Assembly: GCA_021797355.1 (NCBI GenBank)
Contig: JAJZZX010000003.1
Coordinates: forward strand, 62,001 to 126,000
Source: Thermoplasmata archaeon
GTDB lineage: Archaea; Thermoplasmatota; Thermoplasmata; Thermoplasmatales; Thermoplasmataceae
Direction: 5' to 3'
Length of the DNA: 64,000 nt
Positions 7,594-16,786 of the stretch are shown piece after piece. Positions within the stretch are counted from its first letter, which is position 1. Each line of letters opens with the position of its first letter. Under the pieces are notes generated by a model. That model worked only from the letters and a program-made list of their open reading frames with translations, was not told the DNA's origin and searched no databases. The translations under genes were made by a program, and so were the position numbers.

Positions 7594-8865
7594 TTGACCC
7601 AGGCAAAAGGCACGGATCGCTGGAATTCATCCACCGGCGCATCGGACCCCATGCGGAAGCTGCCGCAGGGGAATGAGGTAATTTCTGACAGGGAAAATGC
7701 TGATGCACCAGTTGGAGCAAGGGAGCTCAGGATAGTTGCAGCGCTGGAAAGTTCATTTGTTGAGCCTGGGCGTTACCATATACATATAATAAAGAGCAGG
7801 GAAATGTCAAATGCCAGATCATTCTACGTCAAGGTTGCCAGAATACTCAGGCTTCACGGCTACAATGTGAGGTCGATAACTGAAATGGACCTGAAGAAGG
7901 CATCCCTTGACGGCTATAATGAAAAGACCACAGTACTTGTAATGGAGGAGGACCTCTTCAGCAAAGATGGGGGATACAGGAGCCTGGAAGCAGTCCTAGG
8001 GGAACCCGTTTTCAATAATATTGGCAAGTTGAATCTTCTTCTTGTCCTAAGTGAAGCCTCATACAGCATGCTTGCTCCCGGCATAGGCGTTCTTGGCAGC
8101 AAGAATGCGGCCTCCACCCGGTCAACACTTCTGGAAAGGGCACCTGTTTCATACAGGAATTATGCGTCATACGGCATATTCCTTCTGGCCCTATCATTTC
8201 TGGTTGGCTCTGTATCGAATATACTCCCCCAGTCCCTGATGACAGCTGCCCAGCTATCCCTATACCTTACTGCCAGCGAGATAGCCATGGTTGTTCTCAC
8301 CCTAGCCGGAATGGCTCTTGTAGTCATAGCCTATGGAAACAGGTCAGCACCTCTCAGGAAGGGAGTGATAATTTCAATTGCATTTTTTATCACGCTGTTT
8401 GCCTTCGCAATTTTTGGCCCTCTATACGGAAATCTCACTGGTTATATAGATAGCAATTTCTTCCTCCTGCTTGTGGTAAACATAGCACTGCTGTCCATGT
8501 TCATAGCGAAATTCCCACTTATGATTTCAGGATCGGGAAACAAGCCGGCTTATATCCTGTCAGTGGCTGGCGGAATATTGTTGAGCTTATTCATAATGTT
8601 CAATTATTCCTTCATCAGCGTATTTAACACAATTAATCCGGGAGGGCCGGTAATTGGAATTGCACACCTTATTGCGGGAATCAGGGTCCTGGTTTCAGGT
8701 ATTGATCTTGTACTGAAATCCTCAGGCTTTCCTGCCTTTGGGCTGCTGTCCATGCAGAATCCATCCATATCGTTCATGGACCCTCTTTTTTACGTGCCCT
8801 TTGCCGGCAACATGTTAATATTCGTATCGTACGTCATCGCGTTCAGACACCTGAGGCAGGAATAG
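7594..8865 (+). CDS. Polytopic membrane protein with a cytosolic N-terminal domain, unknown function
   Basis: About 423 residues. The first 200 or so form a soluble alpha/beta domain with no motif I recognise. About seven hydrophobic helices follow, from near residue 210 to the end. The start is uncertain. The frame opens with TTG at 7570, but the TTATAATA box at 7551-7558 would put the transcript start near 7580, which favours the TTG at 7594 preceded by GAGG. An ATG at 7651 is a third option. The gene stands alone between trxB and gamma-glutamyltransferase on the same strand. I do not recognise the family. Confidence 0.7.
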   Translation: MTQAKGTDRWNSSTGASDPMRKLPQGNEVISDRENADAPVGARELRIVAALESSFVEPGRYHIHIIKSREMSNARSFYVKVARILRLHGYNVRSITEMDLKKASLDGYNEKTTVLVMEEDLFSKDGGYRSLEAVLGEPVFNNIGKLNLLLVLSEASYSMLAPGIGVLGSKNAASTRSTLLERAPVSYRNYASYGIFLLALSFLVGSVSNILPQSLMTAAQLSLYLTASEIAMVVLTLAGMALVVIAYGNRSAPLRKGVIISIAFFITLFAFAIFGPLYGNLTGYIDSNFFLLLVVNIALLSMFIAKFPLMISGSGNKPAYILSVAGGILLSLFIMFNYSFISVFNTINPGGPVIGIAHLIAGIRVLVSGIDLVLKSSGFPAFGLLSMQNPSISFMDPLFYVPFAGNMLIFVSYVIAFRHLRQE

Positions 8866-8931
8866 ATACTTCTTTTATGAAGGCTGTCAATATTCAAGTT
8901 TCCTTTAATAGTAGTAAACAGATGGGGATTA

Positions 8932-10497
8932 ATGCTTACCAGGCCAAATGCAATGTCAACAAAGGGAGTGGTTGCCTCTTCCAGCACACAGGCTTCAATT
9001 GTAGGTGCCCGTATATTGAGATCGGGTGGAAACGTAGTTGACGCAGCAATTGCAACAAGCGCAGTTCTAGCCGTAACTCAAAACAATCTCTGCGGACTGG
9101 GCGGGGACATGTTTGCACTGGTCAGGATCAATGGAAAGGGTATCAGTGACTATAATGCAAGCGGCAGAGCCGGAAAGTTTGCAGTGCCTGACCTTTACCT
9201 CAAACAGGGACACACATCCATCCCTCCCCGGGGAGAACTTTCCGCCATAACAGTTCCAGGGCTCGTCAGCGGATGGAAAAAGCTCCACAGTGATTACGGA
9301 TCAATGGAAATTCGGGACCTTTTGGCGCCTGCCATTGATCTGGCAAGAAATGGGTTCCCTGTGACACAGAACTATTCAGAATCCATACGGGTTTCAGCCA
9401 GATACCTGTCAGAGTATAACTGGTCCCAAATATTCATGCCGGCAGGTCAGATCCCAGAGCCAGGGGACATATTCAGGCAGGCAGACCTGGCATCCACAAT
9501 GGAAACACTTGCAGCTGAGGGGCTTGATACATTCTACAAAGGCTATCTTAATGACAGGATAATGAAAGGGCTGCAGAAGCACAATACCCTCATATCCCCG
9601 GATGACTTTGCTAGGCACAGCGTAACTGTGGGGAATCCTATTTTCACTGACTACCTTGGAACAAGGGTTTATGAGACATCACCAAACAGCCAGGGTGCCG
9701 CTGCACTAGTATGGTTGAACATTCTTGAGGAGATTTCCAGCGAGGGAAGGGTGTTACCAGAGGATATGATTCGCGCCGGCCTGATCGCATATGAGGAGAG
9801 GGCAAGATGGATCACCGATCCTGAAACGCTGAAGATGCCAGGCAGGATCATAACAAAGGAATATGCTTCAGAACTGCTTTCCAGAAATCCGGAGGGAGAC
9901 AGGGGAAGAGAGAATCGTGATGGTGGCGATACAACCTATTTCACAGTGGCTGATTCCGAAGGAAATGCGGTGTCAATGATTCAGAGCAACTACATGGGTT
10001 TCGGATCGGGCATTGTGCCTGATGGCACAGGTTTCGTTATGCAGAACAGGGGTTGCTATTTTTCTCTGAATCCGGATCACCACAATGCCCTCAAACCTGG
10101 AAAGAGGACTTTCCACACTCTTTGCGCCGCAATGGTTGAAAAAGATGGAAGCTTGCTGCACAGCTTCGGAACCATGGGGGGAGACATACAGCCGCAGATT
10201 CACATACAGCTGATCCAGATGCTTGTCAAAGACGGATACGATCCCCAGAGGGCCCTTGATGCGCCAAGATGGGCAATTCCTTTTTCAATTTATGAAAAGC
10301 CGGCTCAACTTATTCATGAGTCAGCGCTTGATCAGGGTTTCCTTAATGGCATTGGCAATATCATTAAAGTTAAGAGAATTGAGGGGTACTCGTCACAGTT
10401 CGGCCATGCACAGGCCATTTCACTTCTAGGGAACGGTGTTGTCATGGGAGGCGCTGATCCGCGTGGGGATGGAATTGCTCTTCCTGTTGTACCCTAG
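8932..10497 (+). CDS. ggt: Gamma-glutamyltransferase
   Basis: An N-terminal-nucleophile hydrolase of 521 residues that cleaves or transfers the gamma-glutamyl group of glutathione-like compounds. It is made as one chain and self-cleaves before a threonine. The predicted site is GGD-TT with the nucleophile at T334 (base 9931). Family segments are easy to see: G-G-N-V-V-D-A-A near residue 33, L-C-G-L-G-G-D-M near residue 54 and the late F-G-T-M-G-G-D oxyanion region. No signal peptide is visible, so the enzyme is probably cytoplasmic. Archaea of this group are not known to rely on glutathione, so the natural gamma-glutamyl substrate is unclear. It converges with the radical SAM gene. Confidence 0.92.
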   Translation: MLTRPNAMSTKGVVASSSTQASIVGARILRSGGNVVDAAIATSAVLAVTQNNLCGLGGDMFALVRINGKGISDYNASGRAGKFAVPDLYLKQGHTSIPPRGELSAITVPGLVSGWKKLHSDYGSMEIRDLLAPAIDLARNGFPVTQNYSESIRVSARYLSEYNWSQIFMPAGQIPEPGDIFRQADLASTMETLAAEGLDTFYKGYLNDRIMKGLQKHNTLISPDDFARHSVTVGNPIFTDYLGTRVYETSPNSQGAAALVWLNILEEISSEGRVLPEDMIRAGLIAYEERARWITDPETLKMPGRIITKEYASELLSRNPEGDRGRENRDGGDTTYFTVADSEGNAVSMIQSNYMGFGSGIVPDGTGFVMQNRGCYFSLNPDHHNALKPGKRTFHTLCAAMVEKDGSLLHSFGTMGGDIQPQIHIQLIQMLVKDGYDPQRALDAPRWAIPFSIYEKPAQLIHESALDQGFLNGIGNIIKVKRIEGYSSQFGHAQAISLLGNGVVMGGADPRGDGIALPVVP

Positions 10498-10612
10498 ATG
10501 AATCTTCCCGATTCTCAACACTCATCTTCCTCATGGACAGGAACGATCTTAACATAAGCACCACAGCAATTACAGCCAGGACAATACCAAGCTTTCTCTT
10601 TCCCTTTTCCAC
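10442..10612 (-). CDS. Possible small single-helix membrane protein
   Basis: This short frame on the minus strand lies mostly between the convergent ggt and radical SAM genes. From a GTG at 10612 it gives 56 residues: a lysine-rich segment, one strongly hydrophobic helix (LGIVLAVIAVVLML), then a basic and polar tail. A good GGAGGTG site lies inside the end of the radical SAM gene, but it is properly spaced only for an ATT at 10651, so the start is unresolved. Its last 56 bases are antisense to the ggt 3' end. It may be a partner or substrate peptide of the radical SAM protein, or merely a fortuitous frame. Confidence 0.35.
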   Translation of the reverse strand: MEKGKRKLGIVLAVIAVVLMLRSFLSMRKMSVENREDSSRVQQEEQFHPHADQRLP

Positions 10613-10635
10613 TGGTGCCGGCTGTATGGCGCAGT

Positions 10636-11772
10636 CTATTGTTGGCGTAATGCCACCTCCTTCAGGGAGGCCGGCACATATGTGCAGGCCGGATCCGGTG
10701 CGAATGGGTCCCCAGTAGATGCATATGACCTGGCTCTTGATCCACCGCAAGAGGCAAGAAATTCACACCTGCCACATTTCCCTGAAATCCTGCCGGAGGA
10801 CCTCGGATCAAGGAAATCAACACTTCTTCCAATTATGTCCCTTAGGCTATTTTCCCTTATGTTTCCCAGCGGTACGTTGAATAGTCCAGATGGATGAACC
10901 TCACCATTGTGACCAATGAACAGAGTTCCATGGAATGAATGCCTGGCTTCCCATGTCTTCTGTTTCGCTGTCTCCACGACTGGCACACCAAGCATGGACA
11001 CTGTCATCTCAGTAAGCCGTCTATAGAGTGATCCCGAGCCAATTGAGGCGTCTCTTTCCGCAATATTCCCGATTACCCTGAATACAGGAGATTCCACTGT
11101 CCTAACATTGAACCCATAACCCCTGAGATAATGCAACCAAAGGTTGATCTGCATATATTCGTCCGGCGTTACGTCCTCGACGGTCATCCCCCTTCCTGTC
11201 TTTATAAGGAAAAACACCTCCCAGGTCGTTATGCCGGCATCCTTAAGAAGTGCCGCAATGTACGGGAGTTCCTCGATGTTCCTCCTGAATACTGTTGTAT
11301 TGACCTGGGTCTTCAGCCCGATCTTCTTTGCCTGAAGGATGAGATTAAGGGTCAGATCAAAGCTACCCGGTATCCTTCTGAGCCAGTCATGGCTTCCATG
11401 ATCAGTCCCATCTAGACTCAGCGAGATTGACCTCGCACCATTTCTGGCGAGGAATTTCATGAATTCCTCAGTGAGGAGGGGAGACCCTGCTGGACTTGCC
11501 GAGAACTTAAGTCCAAGGTTTCTGGTGTATTCAATAATCTCCCTGATATCAGGTCTCAGCAGGAAATTTCCGCCCGTTATGACAATTTCAGGCGGAGAGG
11601 GGCTGATTTCCCTGATCTGCTTAAGGACGCCCTTGATCTCGGCCGTGCTTAGCTCATCTGGCGACGAGATGCTCTGGGATTCAGCACGGCAGTGCCTGCA
11701 GGAGTAATCGCATGCCTTCGTGGTTTCGATAAATACTAGAGAGGGAACGTATGAATCATGTTCGTTCTGCAT
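10636..11772 (-). CDS. Radical SAM/SPASM protein (NirJ/AhbD-like family)
   Basis: A 378-residue radical SAM enzyme. The 4Fe-4S motif is CDYSCRHC (C21, C25, C28). The SAM-contact GG-like segment (VITGGNFLL) and a C-terminal SPASM-type cluster domain (CGRC, SCGGSRARSYA, TGDPFAPDPAC) follow. The pattern PSGLFNVPLGNIRENSL and the SRARSYA-x-TGDP end are typical of the heme d1/alternative heme biosynthesis group of radical SAM proteins, which also contains uncharacterised members thought to modify peptides. No other heme or siroheme genes are near, so the substrate is open. The ATG at 11772 is preferred over the GTG at 11811, because family proteins begin just before the cluster motif. Confidence 0.85.
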   Translation of the reverse strand: MQNEHDSYVPSLVFIETTKACDYSCRHCRAESQSISSPDELSTAEIKGVLKQIREISPSPPEIVITGGNFLLRPDIREIIEYTRNLGLKFSASPAGSPLLTEEFMKFLARNGARSISLSLDGTDHGSHDWLRRIPGSFDLTLNLILQAKKIGLKTQVNTTVFRRNIEELPYIAALLKDAGITTWEVFFLIKTGRGMTVEDVTPDEYMQINLWLHYLRGYGFNVRTVESPVFRVIGNIAERDASIGSGSLYRRLTEMTVSMLGVPVVETAKQKTWEARHSFHGTLFIGHNGEVHPSGLFNVPLGNIRENSLRDIIGRSVDFLDPRSSGRISGKCGRCEFLASCGGSRARSYASTGDPFAPDPACTYVPASLKEVALRQQ

Positions 11773-11969
11773 TATCTCAAATAAAAGTTTCAAGACTATT
11801 AATCTGTACACCCTTATATGTTAAGATAACCTGCAGGTAATTCCTTTCAGTATTTCGGTCTTATGCAGCAGAAACTGGATATTTGTATAAGCCTTGAATA
11901 ATTGAGACACTGAAAATTGCCTGCAAATTCTCTTCATGAAACACGGGTGTTGCAAACAGCAAAAGATTG

Positions 11970-11979
11970 AAAATATATG
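11970..11979 (+). promoter_or_regulatory. TATA box of the 55-residue ORF
   Basis: AAAATATATG lies about 35-40 bases before the ATG at 12014 and about 25 before 12000. This rules out the GTG at 11996 as start and supports 12014. Confidence 0.4.
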
Positions 11980-12013
11980 ATCACTAATGTAGGCTGTGGG
12001 AATTGACTGCAAT

Positions 12014-12181
12014 ATGCTTGGAACTGTTACAGTTTATCTGAAGGACGGAACAAAGGTTGAGATAGATCACGAGAGGACAGTGGACATATGCAATTCCGCC
12101 ATGGAAAATGGCAAGAGCATGGACCAGGTCATAAAAGAGAAGCTTTACCCTGACCTCAAGCTCATGCGGCTCAACTTCTGA
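12014..12181 (+). CDS. Small conserved-looking protein of 55 residues, unknown
   Basis: A compact acidic/basic protein: two short beta strands (GTVTVYLKDGTKVEI) followed by an amphipathic helix and a short tail. It has its own TATA box and the reading frame is clean. An alternative GTG start at 11996 would lie upstream of the predicted transcript start. I recognise no family. The strand-strand-helix layout suggests a small folded domain rather than a leader peptide. Confidence 0.6.
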   Translation: MLGTVTVYLKDGTKVEIDHERTVDICNSAMENGKSMDQVIKEKLYPDLKLMRLNF

Positions 12182-12225
12182 AAACATTTGTCATACCTCT
12201 TTTATCCGAGTAATACGGAAAAGGC

Positions 12226-12239
12226 AAAATTATATCTTA
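12226..12239 (+). promoter_or_regulatory. TATA box of the GT2-like gene
   Basis: AAAATTATATCTTA is centred about 25 bases before the ATG at 12258, so the transcript is probably leaderless. Confidence 0.45.
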
Positions 12240-12257
12240 AATCAAGCTTGGGTATTC

Positions 12258-13253
12258 ATGGACGATGCCATAGAATCACTTCTGGAAAAGAAGGGCGAAA
12301 CTTTCCAGAAATTGGAAAAGAACACAGGCATCAGTTTCATAGCATTTGCTGACAGAATAAGCGGAAGAATCTATGATTCTATCAAGAGCATTGATCTGAT
12401 AGGTGACGAAATAGGCGCTGGTTACGAGATTATCCTTTCAGGTTATGCCCCAGGCCATGATTCAACAAGCACGATGAAAAGGATACGGAGGGAGATACCA
12501 GAACTCCAGGTGGTCAGCACCAGCGAGAAAATAGAAGGCATGGCAAGGGACATTTCATTCCGCAACAGTTCAGGAAAATACCTTGTTCCATTCAGCCCTG
12601 AACTGGTCTATCCCGTTGAGTATGCTGACATACTTCACTCGTTCATGAAGTTCAAGATCAAGAGGCTGTTCTTCTCTGAGCTGCCCATGCTGCACAGAGA
12701 TCTTATATCCGATGTTGGGGGATGGAGACCACTCAGGAATGGTAGTGATCTTGACCTGTTCTCCAGGATGGCTGTAAATTATGGCATACTCGCATGCCCA
12801 ACTAACATGATGTGGAAGGACCGCATCACTGTCAAGGATGTGATGGGGTTGAGATATCCGGAAAACATGACAGGCCTGTCGGCATCTGAAAGGTACCTTC
12901 TGACAAGGGACCTCATCATAGCTTGCAATCATTCCTTCAGCGATATCAGGGAATTTACAAGGATCAGGAAGGAGTATGATGGGGAAGGCTCAATGACACT
13001 CATGCTCCTTGCGTTTCTTGGCTCTCGCCTTTCCGATATAAAGCCTGTTTCATATAACCGGAACAATCTTGTGGTTGTGATGGAGTCGCTGCTCGAATCG
13101 TTGGTGCTGAAAGAATACCTGAAGGTCGACGGAATGGAGGATAGGGTCTATCTCCAGATCGACAGGGCACACATGGAATTCCTGAACCTGCGTAGCAGAA
13201 TGTTCAAGGACATGAAGGCTTCCCTTTCATACTTTCTCAGGGACCAGATTTAA
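12258..13253 (+). CDS. Glycosyltransferase family 2-like protein
   Basis: A 331-residue protein with GT-A fold features. The N-terminal nucleotide-sugar-type domain includes IILSGYAPG, and a D-V-G-G-W-R-P then S-D-L-D-L-F-S-R-M segment (about residues 151-171) corresponds to the G-G-F...E-D-x-D-L-x-x-R region of GT2 enzymes. The usual central D-x-D is not obvious: the position reads LVPFSPELVYP. The enzyme may therefore be divergent or inactive. No transmembrane helices are seen. It is a single gene with its own TATA box, just upstream of a large glycosylatable surface protein; that link is only positional. Confidence 0.65.
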   Translation: MDDAIESLLEKKGETFQKLEKNTGISFIAFADRISGRIYDSIKSIDLIGDEIGAGYEIILSGYAPGHDSTSTMKRIRREIPELQVVSTSEKIEGMARDISFRNSSGKYLVPFSPELVYPVEYADILHSFMKFKIKRLFFSELPMLHRDLISDVGGWRPLRNGSDLDLFSRMAVNYGILACPTNMMWKDRITVKDVMGLRYPENMTGLSASERYLLTRDLIIACNHSFSDIREFTRIRKEYDGEGSMTLMLLAFLGSRLSDIKPVSYNRNNLVVVMESLLESLVLKEYLKVDGMEDRVYLQIDRAHMEFLNLRSRMFKDMKASLSYFLRDQI

Positions 13254-13379
13254 ACTTCAGGCAGATTCCTTGATTGCTGGGGCCTGAACAGTAAACACCT
13301 GTGCGCTACAATATCACGTACTGTGCGCTCTCCCAATCACCATTTTTTTATGATCATAAGTGCATAACCGTCGCGACAT

Positions 13380-15884
13380 ATGCCCAATAAATGTAAGAAA
13401 GACCCAATCTTAATTATCATAATGCTGGCATTATTGGTATCAGCGGGATTGCCACTCCATTGGGATTATTCTGGAGACATGACAAGATCCGGTCCCATGA
13501 AATATGCAGCAGAATCCCCAGATCAGGGTGCAACATTGCAGCCATCTGTCTACGTCATTGTTGGCAACGTGACAGTAGATCCAGGAAATACGCTCCGATT
13601 CATTGGAAACAGTGTTGAGGCTTATTCAACCACTGCCAGGCATGTTTCCATCACGGTAGGGGGATCCCTGATCCTCGAAAATTCATCGGTGTCAATAATG
13701 AATGCTTCAGGCAATTCAGTGGTCTCCATAGCAATAAACATAATTTCGGGAGGGTCACTTTTCCTTTATAATTCGTCATTTCGTTTCAATGGGTCCGTAA
13801 CGGGAATCGGATCATCAATAACATATGAGAATTCCACCATCGCCACGCCACCGTCCGGTTCATCAGAGTGGCCAGGGTCTGCCCGTTGGCTGTCGCAGTA
13901 TTACAATGATAGCAGGATTCAAATTTACAACAGCACCATTAACGGCCTGTACAACCAGACCAGTCAAATCCTGTTCAAAGCGGCAAATGCATACATGAGC
14001 GATCCATTCTTTGCCAGGAACGGCACGATTGCCTTCTCCCCTCCCGTTGATAACATGGGCACAGATTCCTTTGTCACCGGGATCAATCTGAGTGTTTCAT
14101 TTTTCGGAAATTACAACGGCACAGGAGGGAACCTAAGTATATTTTTCAACGGGAGCAGCATAGCAACGCAGCACCTTTTATTTGAGGGCAATTCACCCGA
14201 GGTGTTTTACCTGCACATTAACCTTTCTGCTGATCCCAGGCCGGTGGAGTGGTTCGGAAACAGCTCCAACTTCTATGCCACGCTTCAGGAATCTGTTGAT
14301 GGCCCAATTGAGATAACAAATATTACTGCTGAACTGAAATCAAACGACACGGAAGCAGTGCTAGGAGAAGAGGCATATGGAATGATCGTGGACAACTCAT
14401 CAATGAGTGTAGTTAACAGTTCCTTTGGATATAATCTGGAGCCTCTTCGTATTCATGGCTTTCCCAATTTTATGAGCCGCCACATGTCAGCATACAATTC
14501 AACTATTGTGCTGGACGATACTGGACTGGGAAATGACAACTACATGGGAGGAACAGCTTTCCAGCTCAATGATTCCCGAATATTCATTTACCGAAGCTTC
14601 CGCATCAGCCCAATGGACAATGGCTCATTCATCAGGAATTTCAGGTTTTCAGTTGCACCTCAAATAGCTATGCCTGCGAATGAAACTCAGTGGAAAGGCC
14701 AATCATATCCTCAGGACAAAATAGATGGCAGCAATCTTACTGTACTTTCAGGGGTACTGTCAAACTTAAGTTATTCTTATACGGGCGATTATGGGCTCAG
14801 CTGGGAAGGCTCCAGCGAAATGATCTCAACGAAGCCATACCCATTCATCACAACAGGACAGAAAGCTATTGCCATTCAGGCACTGGCCCCTGAGATTCTG
14901 GTGAACAGGCTTGGTTCTTACGCAAACAGCACCTTTGCAACTGTCAATCTCACTTATTCTGTTATGGCAATTCAAGGCGAGGTTTTCAGCGGAAACTTTA
15001 CAATCGTTGCATTATCCCCAGCAGGCAGCATATTAAACCGAACCGGTTTCAGCATAGGAAACTCTTCTGGAACATTCTCAAGGCAAATCATGATGGGCGG
15101 TCAGTGGAGCCAGGGGGATATCATAAGCGTCATTTTTGATTCAGGACAGCCCTATTGCATCCCAGGCAATTCCATCGGCTCAGTTTCTATGGTATACCAA
15201 CAGTCAAACCATTCTTTTTCCCGGGAATACCAAATTATGGTATATTCTAGTGGAATTTCAGGCAGCCTTGCTTGGAAGCTCCATGCTGGCAACAGATCAT
15301 TCTGGATTTCTGGGCCTCTAACTAGCATTGCTATACAGGGGTATCCCTCAAATTTTTCAGCAACATCACCAGCAGGATATGATTCATCACTTGTATTCCG
15401 TGCTGGGTCAGGCACAAACGGCACGCTATACGCCAATTTCACAGCAATAGAATATGAGGTATCGTTCGTCCATGAAAGCCTTAAATCTAACATATCCTGG
15501 ACGCTGCTCATTTCAGGAAAGGAATTCACAACGTCATCTTCAATCATTATGGTCAACCTTACCCCTGGTGAACATATGTTTCTAATTCTTGTCCCAGGCA
15601 GCGCTTCATCAAACTTGTCACACGGTTTCCTGAATGTCACCAGCAATTCAACAGTATTCTTCAGAGTATGGCTCAAGACTGCATGGTATAGTGGCCTTGA
15701 GGCATACCTGCACTCGCTTCCCATATATATCATGTCAGTGGCTTCGGCTGCAATTGCTGCAATTGGCATAAGATACAGGAGGATGCACTCATGGCAACTT
15801 TGCAGAACATGCGGGATCTCTGTGGAGAGGGGCGTGAAACAATGCCAGTCATGTTTGAAGAGGGATGGCGGCGGGAAGTATTAA
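13380..15884 (+). CDS. Large secreted, membrane-anchored surface protein with C-terminal cytosolic zinc ribbon
   Basis: An 834-residue protein with an N-terminal signal sequence (IIIMLALLVSAGLPL), then about 750 extracellular residues rich in N-x-S/T glycosylation sites and short repeated strands of the kind seen in beta-helix proteins (NSS, YNSS and ENST repeats between residues 90 and 200). One transmembrane helix near residue 785 (LPIYIMSVASAAIAAIGI) is followed by a basic stop-transfer RYRRM. The last residues form a CxxC...CxxC zinc ribbon (CRTCG and CQSC), which the topology places inside the cell. A surface or S-layer-associated protein is likely; its task is unknown. The end overlaps the upstream frame of the next ORF, but not that gene's real start. 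Confidence 0.8.
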   Translation: MPNKCKKDPILIIIMLALLVSAGLPLHWDYSGDMTRSGPMKYAAESPDQGATLQPSVYVIVGNVTVDPGNTLRFIGNSVEAYSTTARHVSITVGGSLILENSSVSIMNASGNSVVSIAINIISGGSLFLYNSSFRFNGSVTGIGSSITYENSTIATPPSGSSEWPGSARWLSQYYNDSRIQIYNSTINGLYNQTSQILFKAANAYMSDPFFARNGTIAFSPPVDNMGTDSFVTGINLSVSFFGNYNGTGGNLSIFFNGSSIATQHLLFEGNSPEVFYLHINLSADPRPVEWFGNSSNFYATLQESVDGPIEITNITAELKSNDTEAVLGEEAYGMIVDNSSMSVVNSSFGYNLEPLRIHGFPNFMSRHMSAYNSTIVLDDTGLGNDNYMGGTAFQLNDSRIFIYRSFRISPMDNGSFIRNFRFSVAPQIAMPANETQWKGQSYPQDKIDGSNLTVLSGVLSNLSYSYTGDYGLSWEGSSEMISTKPYPFITTGQKAIAIQALAPEILVNRLGSYANSTFATVNLTYSVMAIQGEVFSGNFTIVALSPAGSILNRTGFSIGNSSGTFSRQIMMGGQWSQGDIISVIFDSGQPYCIPGNSIGSVSMVYQQSNHSFSREYQIMVYSSGISGSLAWKLHAGNRSFWISGPLTSIAIQGYPSNFSATSPAGYDSSLVFRAGSGTNGTLYANFTAIEYEVSFVHESLKSNISWTLLISGKEFTTSSSIIMVNLTPGEHMFLILVPGSASSNLSHGFLNVTSNSTVFFRVWLKTAWYSGLEAYLHSLPIYIMSVASAAIAAIGIRYRRMHSWQLCRTCGISVERGVKQCQSCLKRDGGGKY

Positions 15885-15907
15885 ACCACGCTAGACATGA
15901 TGGCACC

Positions 15908-16219
15908 ATGATAATTGCAGATGTGACATTTTACCCAATTGGCAAAGGCGTATCAGCTGGAGACATAATAAGGGGGGCAGTCAATGTGCTCTGCAGCAAC
16001 GCGATCGGGTGTTACCCCAATAGTATGGCAACAGTACTGGAGGCCCAATCAATCGACGAGATATTCTCCAGCATAAAGAAGGCAGAGCAATACATTATTG
16101 ATAGCGGGTTCCAGAGGGTAGAGACTATCATTAAGATTGATCACCGCACTGACAAGGAGAACAGCGTAGTGCACAAGCTTCAGAGGATAGGCACTGACAC
16201 CCATGTCAAAGAACAGTAA
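15908..16219 (+). CDS. MTH1187/YkoF-type thiamine-binding protein
   Basis: A 103-residue protein of the MTH1187/DUF77 family, ferredoxin-like dimers that bind thiamine or related compounds. The signature start MIIADVTFYPIGKG is followed by a helix, a strand with P-N-S-M-A-T-V-L-E and a closing helix-strand with ETIIKIDHRTD. The frame is open upstream to 15791, but that part overlaps the zinc-ribbon end of the previous gene and does not match the family, so the ATG at 15908 is used. It overlaps the next gene by 17 bases, indicating co-transcription with the GmhB-like phosphatase. Confidence 0.85.
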   Translation: MIIADVTFYPIGKGVSAGDIIRGAVNVLCSNAIGCYPNSMATVLEAQSIDEIFSSIKKAEQYIIDSGFQRVETIIKIDHRTDKENSVVHKLQRIGTDTHVKEQ

Positions 16220-16661
16220 AAGGCCCGCACTGTTCATAGACAGGGATGGCACAATAAATAGGGACTGTCCTTATTGCCATGAAGTGTCAGACCTGTTCAT
16301 CTATGAGGATGCAGTAACCTTGATACGGGACTATGCGGAACGCGGTTTCCTCATAATAGTTGTTACGAACCAGTCAGGCGTAGGGCGTGGCCTTTTCACG
16401 GTGCAGGATCTGGAGAAGTTCAACACAGCCATGAAGGAGAAGATAAGGGAGCTTGGTGGCAGGATAGACGACATATATTACTGCCCGCACCTGCCGGAAA
16501 GTGGCTGTTCATGCAGGAAACCGGCCACGGGCATGATAATGCAGGCGGTTTCAGATCATGATATAGACCTAAGCAGATCAGTAGTTGCAGGGGACAGGGA
16601 CGATATTGACGGTGAATTGGCCCGAAGGCTTGGCATCCCGTTCATACTCGTAAGGCATTGA
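16203..16661 (+). CDS. gmhB: HAD phosphatase, GmhB-like (heptose 1,7-bisphosphate phosphatase family)
   Basis: A 152-residue HAD-superfamily phosphatase. The nucleophile motif is DRDGT (D13, D15), motif II is VTNQSG, and the C-x-H...C-x-C zinc loop typical of GmhB reads CPHLPESGCSC around residues 98-108. Motif IV is GDRDDID. In bacteria GmhB removes the 1- or 7-phosphate of D-glycero-D-manno-heptose bisphosphate during nucleotide-heptose synthesis; some family members act on histidinol phosphate instead. A GmhA-like isomerase lies at 43.6 kb, which strengthens the heptose reading. The start overlaps the thiamine-binding-type gene. Confidence 0.8.
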   Translation: MSKNSKRPALFIDRDGTINRDCPYCHEVSDLFIYEDAVTLIRDYAERGFLIIVVTNQSGVGRGLFTVQDLEKFNTAMKEKIRELGGRIDDIYYCPHLPESGCSCRKPATGMIMQAVSDHDIDLSRSVVAGDRDDIDGELARRLGIPFILVRH

Positions 16662-16753
16662 AGCACATTTTCCGGAACAAAACGTATCCGCCGTTTAATC
16701 AGCCATAGAAGGTGAAATTAGTATGGGATTGTCATGATGTTTTACAGATAAAG

Positions 16754-16766
16754 CATTAATATCTAA
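16754..16766 (+). promoter_or_regulatory. TATA box of the MFS/MarR operon
   Basis: ATTAATATCTAAA lies about 25-28 bases before the ATG at 16787. No clear MarR-type palindrome was seen overlapping it. Confidence 0.35.
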
Positions 16767-16786
16767 ATGTAATTTTTGTCAACATT

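Noticed and set aside
15152-15769. 205-residue open frame on the minus strand inside the surface-protein gene
   Set aside because: It is fully antisense to a long, clearly coding gene, has no start signal and shows no recognisable domain.
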